64,000 bases of DNA from Kribbella catacumbae DSM 19601 (GTDB lineage: Bacteria > Actinomycetota > Actinomycetes > Propionibacteriales > Kribbellaceae): the NCBI RefSeq assembly GCF_000372465.1, contig NZ_AQUZ01000037.1:170-64169 (forward strand), given 5' to 3'. Both the position numbers and the translations under genes were made by a program. Positions 26,899-34,847 of the stretch are shown in pieces (position 1 is the stretch's first letter; every line of letters starts with the position of its first letter). The notes beneath the pieces are model-generated. The model had not been told where the DNA came from. It saw nothing but the letters and a program-made list of their open reading frames with translations, and did no database searches.

Positions 26899-28050
26899 AT
26901 GGGCGTTCTGGAGTTGAGCTGGGAGTCGGTTGTCGCGCGGCGGATGGCGCGGCATCACCTGAGCGTGCCCTCGGCGGGTGGCGCGGCGGACGTAGTACGG
27001 GCGATGGCTGGGGCGCATGCGCAGGTGTTGTCGGCGGGGGAGATCTCTGTGGCGCTCCGGCTGGAGGGGGCAACGCGGGAGGATGTTCAGCGGGCTCTGT
27101 GGGTTGACCGGAGTCTGGTGAAGACGTTCGGGCCGCGGGGGACCGTCCATCTGCTGCCGACCGATGAGCTGGCCAGTTGGGTGAGTGGGCTGTCTGCGCT
27201 GCCTCGCCCGCGTTCCTCGGTGTCGCAGGAGATGCGGATGACTCCGGAGCAGATCGACCAGGTGATCGCCGCGATCGGCGAGGCGCTGGCCGATGACGAC
27301 CTCACCGTCGACGAGCTCGGCGACGAGGTGGTCGGGCGTACCGGTTCGTGGGCGGGGGATCTGGTGATGCCGGCCTTCCAGACCTACTGGCCCCGGTGGC
27401 GGCAGACGATCTCGGACGCGGCGAACGCCGGCGTGCTCTGCTACGGCCCGAACCGTGGCCGCAACACCACCTACACCAACCCGCATCGATTCGCGCCGTT
27501 CAAGCCTGAGAGCACCGAGAGAGCGCTCACTGCGATCGTGCGCCGATTCCTGTGGTCCTACGGCCCGGCGACCCCGCAGCACTTCGCGAGATGGCTGAGC
27601 ATCTCGCCGGCCTCCGCCACCAAGCTGTTCTCCTCACTGGCCGGCGAACTCGAAGAAGTCGTCCTCAACGGCCAGTCCGCCTTCCTGGTCCGTGGCGACA
27701 CCGACTTCACCGCCGAGCCGGCCCGCGGCATCCGCCTGCTCCCGTACTTCGATGCGTACGGCGTCGGCAGTCATCCACGCGAACTACTCTTCCCCGGCAA
27801 GGCCTGGGATCGCGCTCTCGCGAGAGGACAGGCCGGCAACTATCCGCTCCTGCTCATCGACGGCATCGTCGGCGGCGTGTGGCACCAGCGCCGAAGCGGC
27901 AGCAAGCTCCACCTCACCGTCGAGCCGCTCCGCACCCTCAAGGCTGCTCAGTGCCGCCAGCTCGACGCCGAGGCCGGCCGTCTCGGCGCGATCGTCGGCG
28001 CGACCCCGGTCCTGACGATCGGAGAAGTGACGGTAGGCGCCCACGCCTAG
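26899..28050 (+). CDS. Winged-helix protein of the AlkZ/YcaQ (HTH_42) family
   Basis: 383 residues covering the full HTH_42 domain: LSWESVVARRMARHHL, VVRAMAGAHAQVLSAGEISV, SLVKTFGPRGTVHLLPTDEL, and the C-terminal VGGVWHQRRSGSKLHLTVEP. AlkZ and YcaQ members are DNA glycosylases that remove bulky or crosslinked bases, with a Q-x-Q/Q-x-D catalytic pair after the first helices. Here the corresponding triplet appears to be His-Ala-Gln, so glycosylase activity is plausible but not assured. It ends in a 4-nt overlap with the convergent CMD gene. Confidence 0.82.
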   Translation: MGVLELSWESVVARRMARHHLSVPSAGGAADVVRAMAGAHAQVLSAGEISVALRLEGATREDVQRALWVDRSLVKTFGPRGTVHLLPTDELASWVSGLSALPRPRSSVSQEMRMTPEQIDQVIAAIGEALADDDLTVDELGDEVVGRTGSWAGDLVMPAFQTYWPRWRQTISDAANAGVLCYGPNRGRNTTYTNPHRFAPFKPESTERALTAIVRRFLWSYGPATPQHFARWLSISPASATKLFSSLAGELEEVVLNGQSAFLVRGDTDFTAEPARGIRLLPYFDAYGVGSHPRELLFPGKAWDRALARGQAGNYPLLLIDGIVGGVWHQRRSGSKLHLTVEPLRTLKAAQCRQLDAEAGRLGAIVGATPVLTIGEVTVGAHA

Positions 28051-28601
28051 GCCGCCGGGAATCGACGGGCCCAAGGCTCCAGAGGGAGCTCGGTGGCGTT
28101 GATGAGCGTCGACAGCGTGCGGTACCAGCCGTTCAGCAGGACGAGTTCGATCAGCTGAGCATCGTCGTACCGGTCCTGGAGAGCGCTCCACGATGACCCT
28201 GAGACGGTCGCGGTGTCGTGGAGCTCGTCGACCACTGTCACCAGCAACCGGTCGGCGGCGGTGAAGACGTCCGCCTCCGCGACGGCGAGCGCGTCCAGCG
28301 TCGCCTCATCGAGGCCGACCTGCGGCCCGAAGAAGACCGCATGCACACCCCACTCGTACTCCGCGCCGGCGCGGGCCGTGGTCCGGCAGATCACGATCTC
28401 CCGATCCCGGGCCGGCAACGACCCCTTGACCAGCAGCCCGGACGCCATCGGGTGCGCACGGCTCGCCAGCTCCGGATTGAGCGCCAGCACCCGGAACAGC
28501 GCCAGCGGCTCGAGACCAGTGCCGGCTGGCATCAACTTGCCGAGCAACCGCTCGACGTCGTCCGAGTACGGCGGTTCCACGGGATGCAGCCTCGATGTCA
28601 T
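28047..28601 (-). CDS. Carboxymuconolactone-decarboxylase (CMD)-like protein
   Basis: 184 residues. The helical CMD core shows RDREIVICRTTARAGAEYEWGVH (split here as RDREIVICRTT and AEYEWGVH), followed by DAQLIELVLLNGWYRTLSTL. There is no CxxC pair, so it is unlike AhpD peroxidases and resembles the single-domain CMD proteins with EYEW-H. Function unknown; relatives act in aromatic or lactone breakdown or as oxidative-stress proteins. Divergent from an HxlR regulator with a nested palindrome between them, so it is probably HxlR-controlled. Confidence 0.85.
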   Translation of the reverse strand: MTSRLHPVEPPYSDDVERLLGKLMPAGTGLEPLALFRVLALNPELASRAHPMASGLLVKGSLPARDREIVICRTTARAGAEYEWGVHAVFFGPQVGLDEATLDALAVAEADVFTAADRLLVTVVDELHDTATVSGSSWSALQDRYDDAQLIELVLLNGWYRTLSTLINATELPLEPWARRFPAA

Positions 28602-28620
28602 GACAATCCTCCAGCCCAGA

Positions 28621-28665
28621 TGCTACGGTTTTGATAGCAAGTGTCCTGCTACTTAATCCGTAGCA
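28621..28665. promoter_or_regulatory. Nested palindromic operator between CMD gene and hxlR
   Basis: Outer arms TGCTACGG (28621-28628) and CCGTAGCA (28658-28665) are perfect inverted repeats. Inside, TAGCA (28635-28639) and TGCTA (28647-28651) repeat the same core in opposite orientation. Four (G)TAGCA half-sites in this symmetry fit two HxlR dimers. Confidence 0.7.
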
Positions 28666-28683
28666 CAAGGGAGAAGGTGGATC

Positions 28684-29013
28684 ATGCCGGAGGTGCCGTT
28701 GCCGGGTCGCCCGGTCCGGGGGTCGACGACCGGGCGGCCGATCATGGCCGCCTTCGACCTGCTCGGCCGGCGCTGGACCCTGCGGATCCTGTGGGAGCTG
28801 CGGGAGGGACCGATCGGGTTCCGGGCGTTGCAGCAGCAGTGCGACGACATCTCGCCGACCGTGCTGAACACCCGGCTGGGAGAGCTGCGCGCCGCCGGTC
28901 TGGTGACTCAGGATGACGCCAAGGCGCATCAGTTGACGCCGCTCGGCCGCGAGTTGCACGCCGCGCTGAAGCCGCTGCAGAAGTGGGCGGATGGTTGGGT
29001 TAGGGAAGGCTAG
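28684..29013 (+). CDS. HxlR-family transcriptional regulator
   Basis: 109 residues: the single winged helix of the HxlR family, with MAAFDLLGRRWTLRILWELR, GPIGFRALQQQCDDISPTVL, and the wing/C-terminal LGELRAAGLVTQDD...HQLTPLGREL. HxlR proteins commonly respond to reactive carbonyls, quinones or oxidants and control a divergent gene; here that is the CMD-like gene. A 16-bp palindrome covers its stop codon. Confidence 0.93.
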   Translation: MPEVPLPGRPVRGSTTGRPIMAAFDLLGRRWTLRILWELREGPIGFRALQQQCDDISPTVLNTRLGELRAAGLVTQDDAKAHQLTPLGRELHAALKPLQKWADGWVREG

Positions 29014-29020
29014 CCTTCCT
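29001..29020. promoter_or_regulatory. Palindrome over the hxlR stop: possible iron box or terminator
   Basis: GGAAGGCTAGCCTTCC (29004-29019) is a perfect 16-bp palindrome. With its flanks it matches about 14 of 19 positions of the DtxR/IdeR/DmdR consensus TTAGGTTAGGCTAACCTAA. No iron gene is adjacent; the downstream gene is metK. It may instead be a hairpin ending hxlR. Confidence 0.4.
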
Positions 29021-29041
29021 TGGTGTGTCGAGAATTACCTC

Positions 29042-29167
29042 GGCCGATTCACGCCTGAGTGTCCAGGATGTGATGGGACATCTCATCAATTGGGCGAATC
29101 GGCCCGTCTTCCGGGCCGCTGAGCGGATCTGCTGGCATACTTCCCATCAACATCGCGTGAGGCGATG
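29042..29167 (+). promoter_or_regulatory. Structured 5' leader of metK, candidate cis-acting RNA
   Basis: Helix A pairs GGCCGATTC (29042-29050) with GAATCGGCC (29096-29104) and encloses a second helix, TGAGTGTCC (29056-29064) with 29076-29085 (one bulged T). Helix B pairs GGCCCG (29101-29106) with CGGGCC (29112-29117) and cannot form together with the base of helix A. A third hairpin, CATCGC/GCGATG, is at 29151-29167. The layout suggests a switch, but it does not match the SAM-I/IV consensus that I know. Confidence 0.45.
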
Positions 29168-29226
29168 CGCGGACGGGGGACGACCTTCCCTGTCGGGTGG
29201 CAGACGAGGAATTCCAGGGAGAATCC

Positions 29227-30420
29227 GTGGCACGGCGCCTTTTCACGTCCGAGTCGGTGACCGAGGGTCATCCGGACAAGATCGCTGACCAGATCAGCGA
29301 CTCGATCCTCGACGCACTGCTGGCCGAGGACCCGAAGAGCCGCGTCGCGGTGGAGACCCTGGTGACCACCGGGCTCGTTGTGGTGGCCGGCGAGGTCACC
29401 ACGACGGCGTACGTGGACATCCCGGGGATCGTCCGGGACCGGATTCTCGAGATCGGTTACGACTCGTCGCTGAAGGGTTTCGACGGCGCCTCCTGTGGCG
29501 TCACGGTCGCGATCGGCAGCCAGTCACCCGACATCGCGCAGGGCGTCGACACGGCGTACGAGACCCGCTCGGACGCTTCGCACGACGAGCTCGACCTGCA
29601 GGGTGCCGGCGACCAGGGGCTGATGTTCGGCTACGCGTCGAACGAGACGCCCGAGCTGATGCCGCTCCCGATCACCATCGCGCACCGGTTGTCCGCGCGG
29701 CTGTCGGAGGTCCGCAAGGACGGCACGATGGCCTACCTGCGCCCGGACGGCAAGACCCAGGTCACGGTCGAGTACGACGGTGACAAGGCGGTCCGGATCC
29801 ACACCGTCGTGGTGTCGAGCCAGCACGCCGCCGACATCAGCCTCGACTCGATGCTGACGCCGGACGTGAAGAAGCACGTCGTCGATCCGGTGCTGGAGCA
29901 GTTCGACATCGACTCGACCGACTACCGGCTGCTGGTGAACCCGACCGGCCGGTTCGAGATCGGCGGCCCGATGGGCGACGCCGGCCTGACCGGCCGCAAG
30001 ATCATCATCGACACGTACGGCGGGATGGCGCGCCACGGTGGCGGCGCCTTCTCCGGCAAGGACCCGTCGAAGGTCGACCGCTCGGCGGCGTATGCGATGC
30101 GCTGGGTGGCCAAGAACATCGTCGCCGCCGGCCTGGCCGCGCGGGCCGAGTGCCAGGTCGCCTACGCGATCGGCAAGGCGGCGCCGGTCGGCTTCTACGT
30201 CGACACCTTCGGCACCGAGACCGTGCCGGTGGACAAGATCAGCGACGCGGTGCTCGAGGTGTTCGATCTGCGCCCGGCCGCGATCATCCGCGATCTCGAC
30301 CTGCTCCGGCCGATCTACGCCCAGACCGCGCGCAACGGCCACTTCGGCCGCACCGGCGCGGACTTCACCTGGGAGCGCACCGACCGCGTCGAGGAGCTCA
30401 AGGCCGCCGTCAACAAGTAG
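29227..30420 (+). CDS. metK: S-adenosylmethionine synthetase
   Basis: Makes SAM from methionine and ATP. 397 residues, full length. [54 protein letters not shown] and DIRP-like C-terminal strands are canonical. The GTG at 29227 is chosen because AGGGAGA precedes it by about 6 nt and it gives the family start [18 protein letters not shown]; the open frame extends 10 codons upstream. A structured leader precedes it and a strong terminator follows. Confidence 0.97.
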   Translation: MARRLFTSESVTEGHPDKIADQISDSILDALLAEDPKSRVAVETLVTTGLVVVAGEVTTTAYVDIPGIVRDRILEIGYDSSLKGFDGASCGVTVAIGSQSPDIAQGVDTAYETRSDASHDELDLQGAGDQGLMFGYASNETPELMPLPITIAHRLSARLSEVRKDGTMAYLRPDGKTQVTVEYDGDKAVRIHTVVVSSQHAADISLDSMLTPDVKKHVVDPVLEQFDIDSTDYRLLVNPTGRFEIGGPMGDAGLTGRKIIIDTYGGMARHGGGAFSGKDPSKVDRSAAYAMRWVAKNIVAAGLAARAECQVAYAIGKAAPVGFYVDTFGTETVPVDKISDAVLEVFDLRPAAIIRDLDLLRPIYAQTARNGHFGRTGADFTWERTDRVEELKAAVNK

Positions 30421-30428
30421 TTCTCCAC

Positions 30429-30465
30429 AAACCGCCCGCGACCTGTGGATGGCCGCGGGCGGTTT
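30429..30465. terminator. Rho-independent terminator of metK
   Basis: A perfect 12-bp stem, AAACCGCCCGCG (30429-30440) with CGCGGGCGGTTT (30454-30465), over a 13-nt loop; the 3' arm ends in TTT. Confidence 0.85.
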
Positions 30466-30480
30466 CTCGTTCCACCGGAC

Positions 30481-30486
30481 TAGAGT
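30481..30486 (+). promoter_or_regulatory. Candidate -10 box for leaderless priA
   Basis: TAGAGT, six bases, then the GTG at 30493. Weak Shine-Dalgarno potential (GGGG abuts the start). Confidence 0.45.
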
Positions 30487-30492
30487 TCCGGG

Positions 30493-32532
30493 GTGGCACA
30501 GAACGGGGACTCACCTGAGCAGTTGACGCTGCTTCGCGAGACCGTTCGGCGTTCCCGGACCAAGGAGCCGGCCGGGATCACGTCGTCGTTGCCGGTTGCC
30601 CGGGTCGCGGTCGACGTTTCGTTGCCGCATCTGGACCGGCCCTTCGACTATCTGGTGCCCGACGACCTCGCCGACGCGGCCCAGCCGGGTGCGCGGATCA
30701 AGGTGCGGTTCGCCGGCAAGGACCTGGACGGTTACGTCCTGGAGCGGCTGGAGTCCTCCGAGCACGAGGGCAAGCTCGCCCGGATCCGCAAGGTCGTCTC
30801 GCCCGAGCGAGTGCTTACGCCGGAGGTCGCCGACCTCTGCCGCGCCGTCGCCGACCGGTACGCCGGAGTTCTCACCGACGTGACCCGCCTGGCCGTGCCA
30901 CCCCGTCACGCGAAGGTCGAGGCCGAGGACCTCAAGTGCTCCCAACCCGTCCGCCCGGTGACGTCCACCTCGCGCTCGGAGTGGGCGCCGTACCCGAGGG
31001 CTGGTGGCTTCCTCGACGCGTTGACCCGTTCCGAGGCGCCGCGCGCGATCTGGACCGCAGTACCGGGGGCTGATTGGGCGCTCGCCTTCGCCCAGGCGGC
31101 GGCTGTCTGCGCGTCATCAGGTCGCGGCGCTTTGCTGCTGGCTCCGGATGCGCGCGACCTCGAGCGACTGGCCGCGGCCTGTACTGCGGTGCTCGGACCG
31201 GACGGGTTCGTCACGCTCTCCGCCGATCTCGGTCCGACCGCGCGGTACAGGGCGTTCCTTGCCGCCCTGCGCGGCTGCGCGCGAGTAGTCATCGGGACCC
31301 GGGCAGCGGCCTTCGCTCCGGTGGCCGACCTCGGTCTGGTGGCTTTGTGGGACGACGGCGATGACTCGTACGCCGAACCGCGCGCGCCCTATCCGCATGC
31401 CCGCGAGGTGTTGCTGCTGCGCGCCCATCGGCAGAAGTGCGCCGCTCTCCTGGGCGGGTTCGCGCGCTCCGCGGAGACTGCCGCGCTGATCGAGTCCGGC
31501 TGGGCCGTCGAGTTGATCGCGGACCGCACGGTGATCCGGGCGGCCGCGCCGTCCGTGCACATCACGGGGGAGTCCGACACCGATCTCGCGCGGGATCCGG
31601 CGGCCCGGGCGGCGCGGCTGCCCCACCGGGCCTTCGAGATCGCGCGCCAGGGGCTGAAGACGGGACCGGTACTGGTCCAGGTTCCGCGGGCCGGGTATCT
31701 GCCGAGCCTTGTCTGCCAAACCTGCCGGGAACCTTCGCGTTGCTCGACTTGTGGCGGATCGCTCCGGCGTACGGGTGGATCGGGACCGCCAAGCTGCAGC
31801 GTGTGCGGGCGGCCGGCGGCGGATCACCGCTGCCCGGAGTGCGGCGACACGCGCATGCGCGCCGCGGTCGTCGGAGCCCGCCGTACCGCGGAGGAGCTGG
31901 GCCGCGCCTTCCCGGGGGTGCTCGTCCGTAGTTCGGGCGGCGACAACATGCTGGACTCCGTCTCGGACCAGCCGGCCTTGATCGTGACGACGCCGGGCGC
32001 GGAGCCGGTCGCAGCCGGTGGCTACAGCGCGGCATTGTTGCTCGACACCTGGTTGTTGCTGGCGCGACCAGATCTGCGAGCGCCCGAGGAGGCGGTGCGG
32101 CGATGGTTCAACGCGGCCGCTCTGGTCCGGTCTGCTCGTGATGGGGGCGCGGTGATCATGGTGGGGGAGCCGTCAGCCACACCGTTGCAGGTGGTGGTCA
32201 GGTGGAGCCCTGAGGGGTTCGCGGCACGAGAGCTGGAGGAGCGCCGTACTGCGCGGCTGGCGCCGGCCGCGAAGCTGGCCGAACTGACTGGACCGACCGA
32301 CGCGGTGTCGGATCTCGTCACACGAGTGCGGCAGTTGATGGATCCCCAAGCAGGGTTGGACGTTCTCGGTCCGGTGGCGATCGACGATGAGACTTCCCGG
32401 GCTGTCCTGCGGACTCCACGGGCGGCTGGGTTGAGCCTTGCCCGGGCGCTCAAGGAGGGGCAGGCGGCTCGGAGTACGAAGAAGCTTTTGGGATCTGTGC
32501 GGGTGCAGGTGGACCCGGCGTCCTTCGGCTAG
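30493..32532 (+). CDS. priA: Primosomal protein N' (PriA), actinobacterial form without helicase motifs
   Basis: 679 residues. The N-terminal DNA-binding domain (VDVSLPHLDRPFDYLVPDDL, about 35-54) and the zinc region with paired cysteines (CQTC from residue 407, CSTC, CSVC, CPEC) are kept. The Walker A motif GxTGSGKT of helicase PriA is replaced by AVPGADWALAF, and the DEAH-type box by ALWDDGDD. Actinobacterial PriA proteins are known for this loss, so it probably marks and remodels stalled forks without its own ATPase. In the usual cluster def follows; here five accessory genes intervene. Confidence 0.92.
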   Translation: MAQNGDSPEQLTLLRETVRRSRTKEPAGITSSLPVARVAVDVSLPHLDRPFDYLVPDDLADAAQPGARIKVRFAGKDLDGYVLERLESSEHEGKLARIRKVVSPERVLTPEVADLCRAVADRYAGVLTDVTRLAVPPRHAKVEAEDLKCSQPVRPVTSTSRSEWAPYPRAGGFLDALTRSEAPRAIWTAVPGADWALAFAQAAAVCASSGRGALLLAPDARDLERLAAACTAVLGPDGFVTLSADLGPTARYRAFLAALRGCARVVIGTRAAAFAPVADLGLVALWDDGDDSYAEPRAPYPHAREVLLLRAHRQKCAALLGGFARSAETAALIESGWAVELIADRTVIRAAAPSVHITGESDTDLARDPAARAARLPHRAFEIARQGLKTGPVLVQVPRAGYLPSLVCQTCREPSRCSTCGGSLRRTGGSGPPSCSVCGRPAADHRCPECGDTRMRAAVVGARRTAEELGRAFPGVLVRSSGGDNMLDSVSDQPALIVTTPGAEPVAAGGYSAALLLDTWLLLARPDLRAPEEAVRRWFNAAALVRSARDGGAVIMVGEPSATPLQVVVRWSPEGFAARELEERRTARLAPAAKLAELTGPTDAVSDLVTRVRQLMDPQAGLDVLGPVAIDDETSRAVLRTPRAAGLSLARALKEGQAARSTKKLLGSVRVQVDPASFG

Positions 32533-33515
32533 GCAGAGGCGGCCGGTCGTGAAGCGGCGAGCAACTGGTTGCCGAGGGAGGTGCGTGAGTAGAGCACCGC
32601 GCGGCCGTCCCGGCGGGAGCCGACGATGCCGGCGGCGCGGAGGATGCTCAGATGCACGCTCAAGGTCGGTGCCGAGACGCTGAGCTGGTGGGCCAGGTGG
32701 GTGGTCGACATCGGCAGGTCGAGGTGGCTGACGATCGCGGCTCGCGTCCTGCCGACCAGCTCGGCCAGCGGTGACTCGCTGACGTCCTCCTGGTTCTGCC
32801 AGAGCCGGCCGAGTCCGCGCGGCGGGTACGTGATCGTCGGGACGTGCGGTGCCCCGGTCACCGGAAGTGCGGCCGGCCAGGTGAAGACGCACGGCACTAG
32901 GAGCAGGCCCTGGCCGGGCAGCGGTTCGCCGTAGTAGGTGTACGGGCGTTCGATCTCGATGCGGTCGCCACGGAAGCGGACGGACGGGTGGAGATTGCGG
33001 AAGACCCGCTCCACGCCGCCGCTGGCCAGTTCTTCCAGCCGGAACGCGAGGTCCTCCTGCAGCAGTGACCGCATCCGGCGCCAGTCGGGCTCGATGGCCA
33101 GGCGCCAGTAGGCGTCGAGTGCTGAGGTGATGCGGTCGAGCGCCTTGGCCGGCTTGGCGATCAGTTCCGGCAGCAACGGGTGCGGTGCCGGCTCGTGCAG
33201 TCGGGTCAGCTCGGTGACGACGAGGTCCAGGGGAGTGGCGGCGATCGCGGCGAGGCCCGACTCGAAGCTGGTCGAGCGGCGCGGCGGGGCTGGAGTGATG
33301 AAGTCGGGGATGTAGTTGATCGGCGGGATGAGGGCCTTCAGCAACGACAGGTCCTCGCTCTCCAGCAGTGGCCGGACCTTGCGCAGCCACGGTCCGTGCA
33401 CGCTGCTCGACGTACTGTTGCTGAGCGCCCGGATACTCGTCACCGTCTCCCAGACCGGCGAGAACGCGAACCGGATCCGGCTCACGTCGTCGCTGCGCAG
33501 CCTGAGAGTGATCAC
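32529..33515 (-). CDS. DUF5937/ArsR-type winged-helix regulator
   Basis: 328 residues. A large N-terminal domain of unknown role (about 1-240; DVSRIRFAFSPVWETVTSIR, then YIPDFITPAPP) is followed by an ArsR-like winged helix near 245-320 (LVGRTRAAIVSHL, TTHLAHQLSVSAPTLSVHLS, LRAAGIVGSRRDGRAVLYSR). This architecture is common in actinobacterial regulators next to MFS pumps. It is divergent from the MFS gene with a palindrome between, so it probably represses that pump. No metal-binding Cys cluster was seen, so the signal is likely an organic ligand. Confidence 0.85.
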   Translation of the reverse strand: MITLRLRSDDVSRIRFAFSPVWETVTSIRALSNSTSSSVHGPWLRKVRPLLESEDLSLLKALIPPINYIPDFITPAPPRRSTSFESGLAAIAATPLDLVVTELTRLHEPAPHPLLPELIAKPAKALDRITSALDAYWRLAIEPDWRRMRSLLQEDLAFRLEELASGGVERVFRNLHPSVRFRGDRIEIERPYTYYGEPLPGQGLLLVPCVFTWPAALPVTGAPHVPTITYPPRGLGRLWQNQEDVSESPLAELVGRTRAAIVSHLDLPMSTTHLAHQLSVSAPTLSVHLSILRAAGIVGSRRDGRAVLYSRTSLGNQLLAASRPAASA

Positions 33516-33541
33516 GCTGACAACCCTAGGCCCGGCGAAGG

Positions 33542-33559
33542 ATTAGTTCCAGGCCTAAT
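33542..33559. promoter_or_regulatory. Small palindrome between ArsR-type gene and MFS gene
   Basis: ATTAG (33542-33546) and CTAAT (33555-33559) are inverted around TTCCAGGC. It lies 38 bp before the MFS start and 27 bp before the regulator start, so it is a candidate operator. Confidence 0.4.
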
Positions 33560-33596
33560 GTTCGACAGCTCCGCCGGATGGCTCGACAGTTGAGGC

Positions 33597-34805
33597 ATGA
33601 ACGACGCTCCCCGCCTGCCAAGGGCTTTCTGGGCCTTGTGGGTCTGTCAGTTGGTCAACCGGCTCGGCAGTTTCGTCCAACCGTTCCTCGTCCTGTACCT
33701 GACCCAGGACCGCCACCTGTCGGCCGGTACTGCGGGTGCCGTGGCGGCTGCGGTCGGTGCCGGCTCGGTGGTCTCGCAGCTCGTCGGCGGCTGGTTGTCC
33801 GACCGGTTCGGCCGTCGCCGGACCATGCTGATCGGCTTCTTCGGTACTGCGGTCGCGCTGATCATGCTCGGATCGGCGCGCTCGATGGTGATGATCTGGG
33901 CCGCGGCGTTCATCGTCGGCCTGATGGGCGACCTGTTCCGGCCCGCGGTGTCGGCGACCGTCGCCGATCTGCTCCAGCCGAGAGAGCGCGTTCGCGCGTA
34001 CGGGTTGCTGTTCTGGGCGATCAACCTCGGTTTCTCGATCTCCACGGTCAGCGCCGGCGTGCTCGCGAGCATCGGCTACAACTGGCTCTTCTGGATCAAC
34101 GCCGGTACGTCGGTCGTCGCGGCCCTGGTGATCTGGCGGATGGTGCCCGAGACCCGGCCGGTGCTCGACGAAGGACCGCGGCGGGCGCTGTTGCCGGTCG
34201 CGTTGCGGGACACCACCTTCCTGCTGATGATCCTGCTGAATGTCGGCTACGCGACGATTTACTTCCAGGGCTACTCGACGTTGCCGCTGGCAATGGCCGC
34301 CGACGGATTGGCGAATTCGACCTACGGGCTGGTGATCGCGCTGAACGGGGTGGTGATCGTCCTGGTGCAGCCCTTGGTCAACCGGCGGCTGTCAGCGCTC
34401 GACCGGCCGAAACTGCTGGCCGGCTCGATGCTGATCGTCGGACTGGGCTTCGGGCTCGGTGCGATCGTGCACAGCTGGTGGGGATACGGGCTGTCTGTTG
34501 TGGTCTGGACGATCGGAGAGATCGGTTTCGCGGCCGTGATCGGCGCGGTCCTCGCCGACCTCGCGCCGGTCGACCTGCGCGGCGGCTACATGGGCCTGGC
34601 CGGCAGCATGTCGTTCGGCCTGGGCAGCGTGATCGGCCCCCTCCTCGGCACCAACACCCTCGAACACGCCGGCGGTACTACGGTTTGGATCGGCTGCGCA
34701 GTACTGGGCGCCGTCCTCTTCGTCGGCCAGCTAGCCCTGGCCCCGGCCCTACATGCCCGAGCCAACGCGAATCACTTCGTCCAGGATGCCGTCCCCAGCG
34801 CTTAG
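33597..34805 (+). CDS. MFS transporter (12 TM, drug-efflux type)
   Basis: 402 residues with about twelve hydrophobic helices. The loop 2-3 signature GGWLSDRFGRRRTMLIGFFG is the MFS motif A; GLMGDLFRPAVSATVADLLQ is in the next loop. The N-terminus (RAFWALWVCQLVNRLGSFVQ PFLVLYL, read in two parts) is that of MDR-type exporters. Control by the divergent ArsR-type protein is likely. Substrate unknown. Confidence 0.9.
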   Translation: MNDAPRLPRAFWALWVCQLVNRLGSFVQPFLVLYLTQDRHLSAGTAGAVAAAVGAGSVVSQLVGGWLSDRFGRRRTMLIGFFGTAVALIMLGSARSMVMIWAAAFIVGLMGDLFRPAVSATVADLLQPRERVRAYGLLFWAINLGFSISTVSAGVLASIGYNWLFWINAGTSVVAALVIWRMVPETRPVLDEGPRRALLPVALRDTTFLLMILLNVGYATIYFQGYSTLPLAMAADGLANSTYGLVIALNGVVIVLVQPLVNRRLSALDRPKLLAGSMLIVGLGFGLGAIVHSWWGYGLSVVVWTIGEIGFAAVIGAVLADLAPVDLRGGYMGLAGSMSFGLGSVIGPLLGTNTLEHAGGTTVWIGCAVLGAVLFVGQLALAPALHARANANHFVQDAVPSA

Positions 34806-34834
34806 CCGACCTGCGGTGCTGACCAGGAGTTTCG

Positions 34835-34840
34835 TAGGGT
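34835..34840 (+). promoter_or_regulatory. Candidate -10 box for the leaderless HAD gene
   Basis: TAGGGT, seven bases, then the ATG at 34848; there is no Shine-Dalgarno sequence. Confidence 0.45.
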
Positions 34841-34847
34841 TGCCGGT

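Noticed and set aside
29042-29226. SAM-I or SAM-IV riboswitch before metK
   Set aside because: I could not find the conserved core of either class. Only unassigned helices can be supported.
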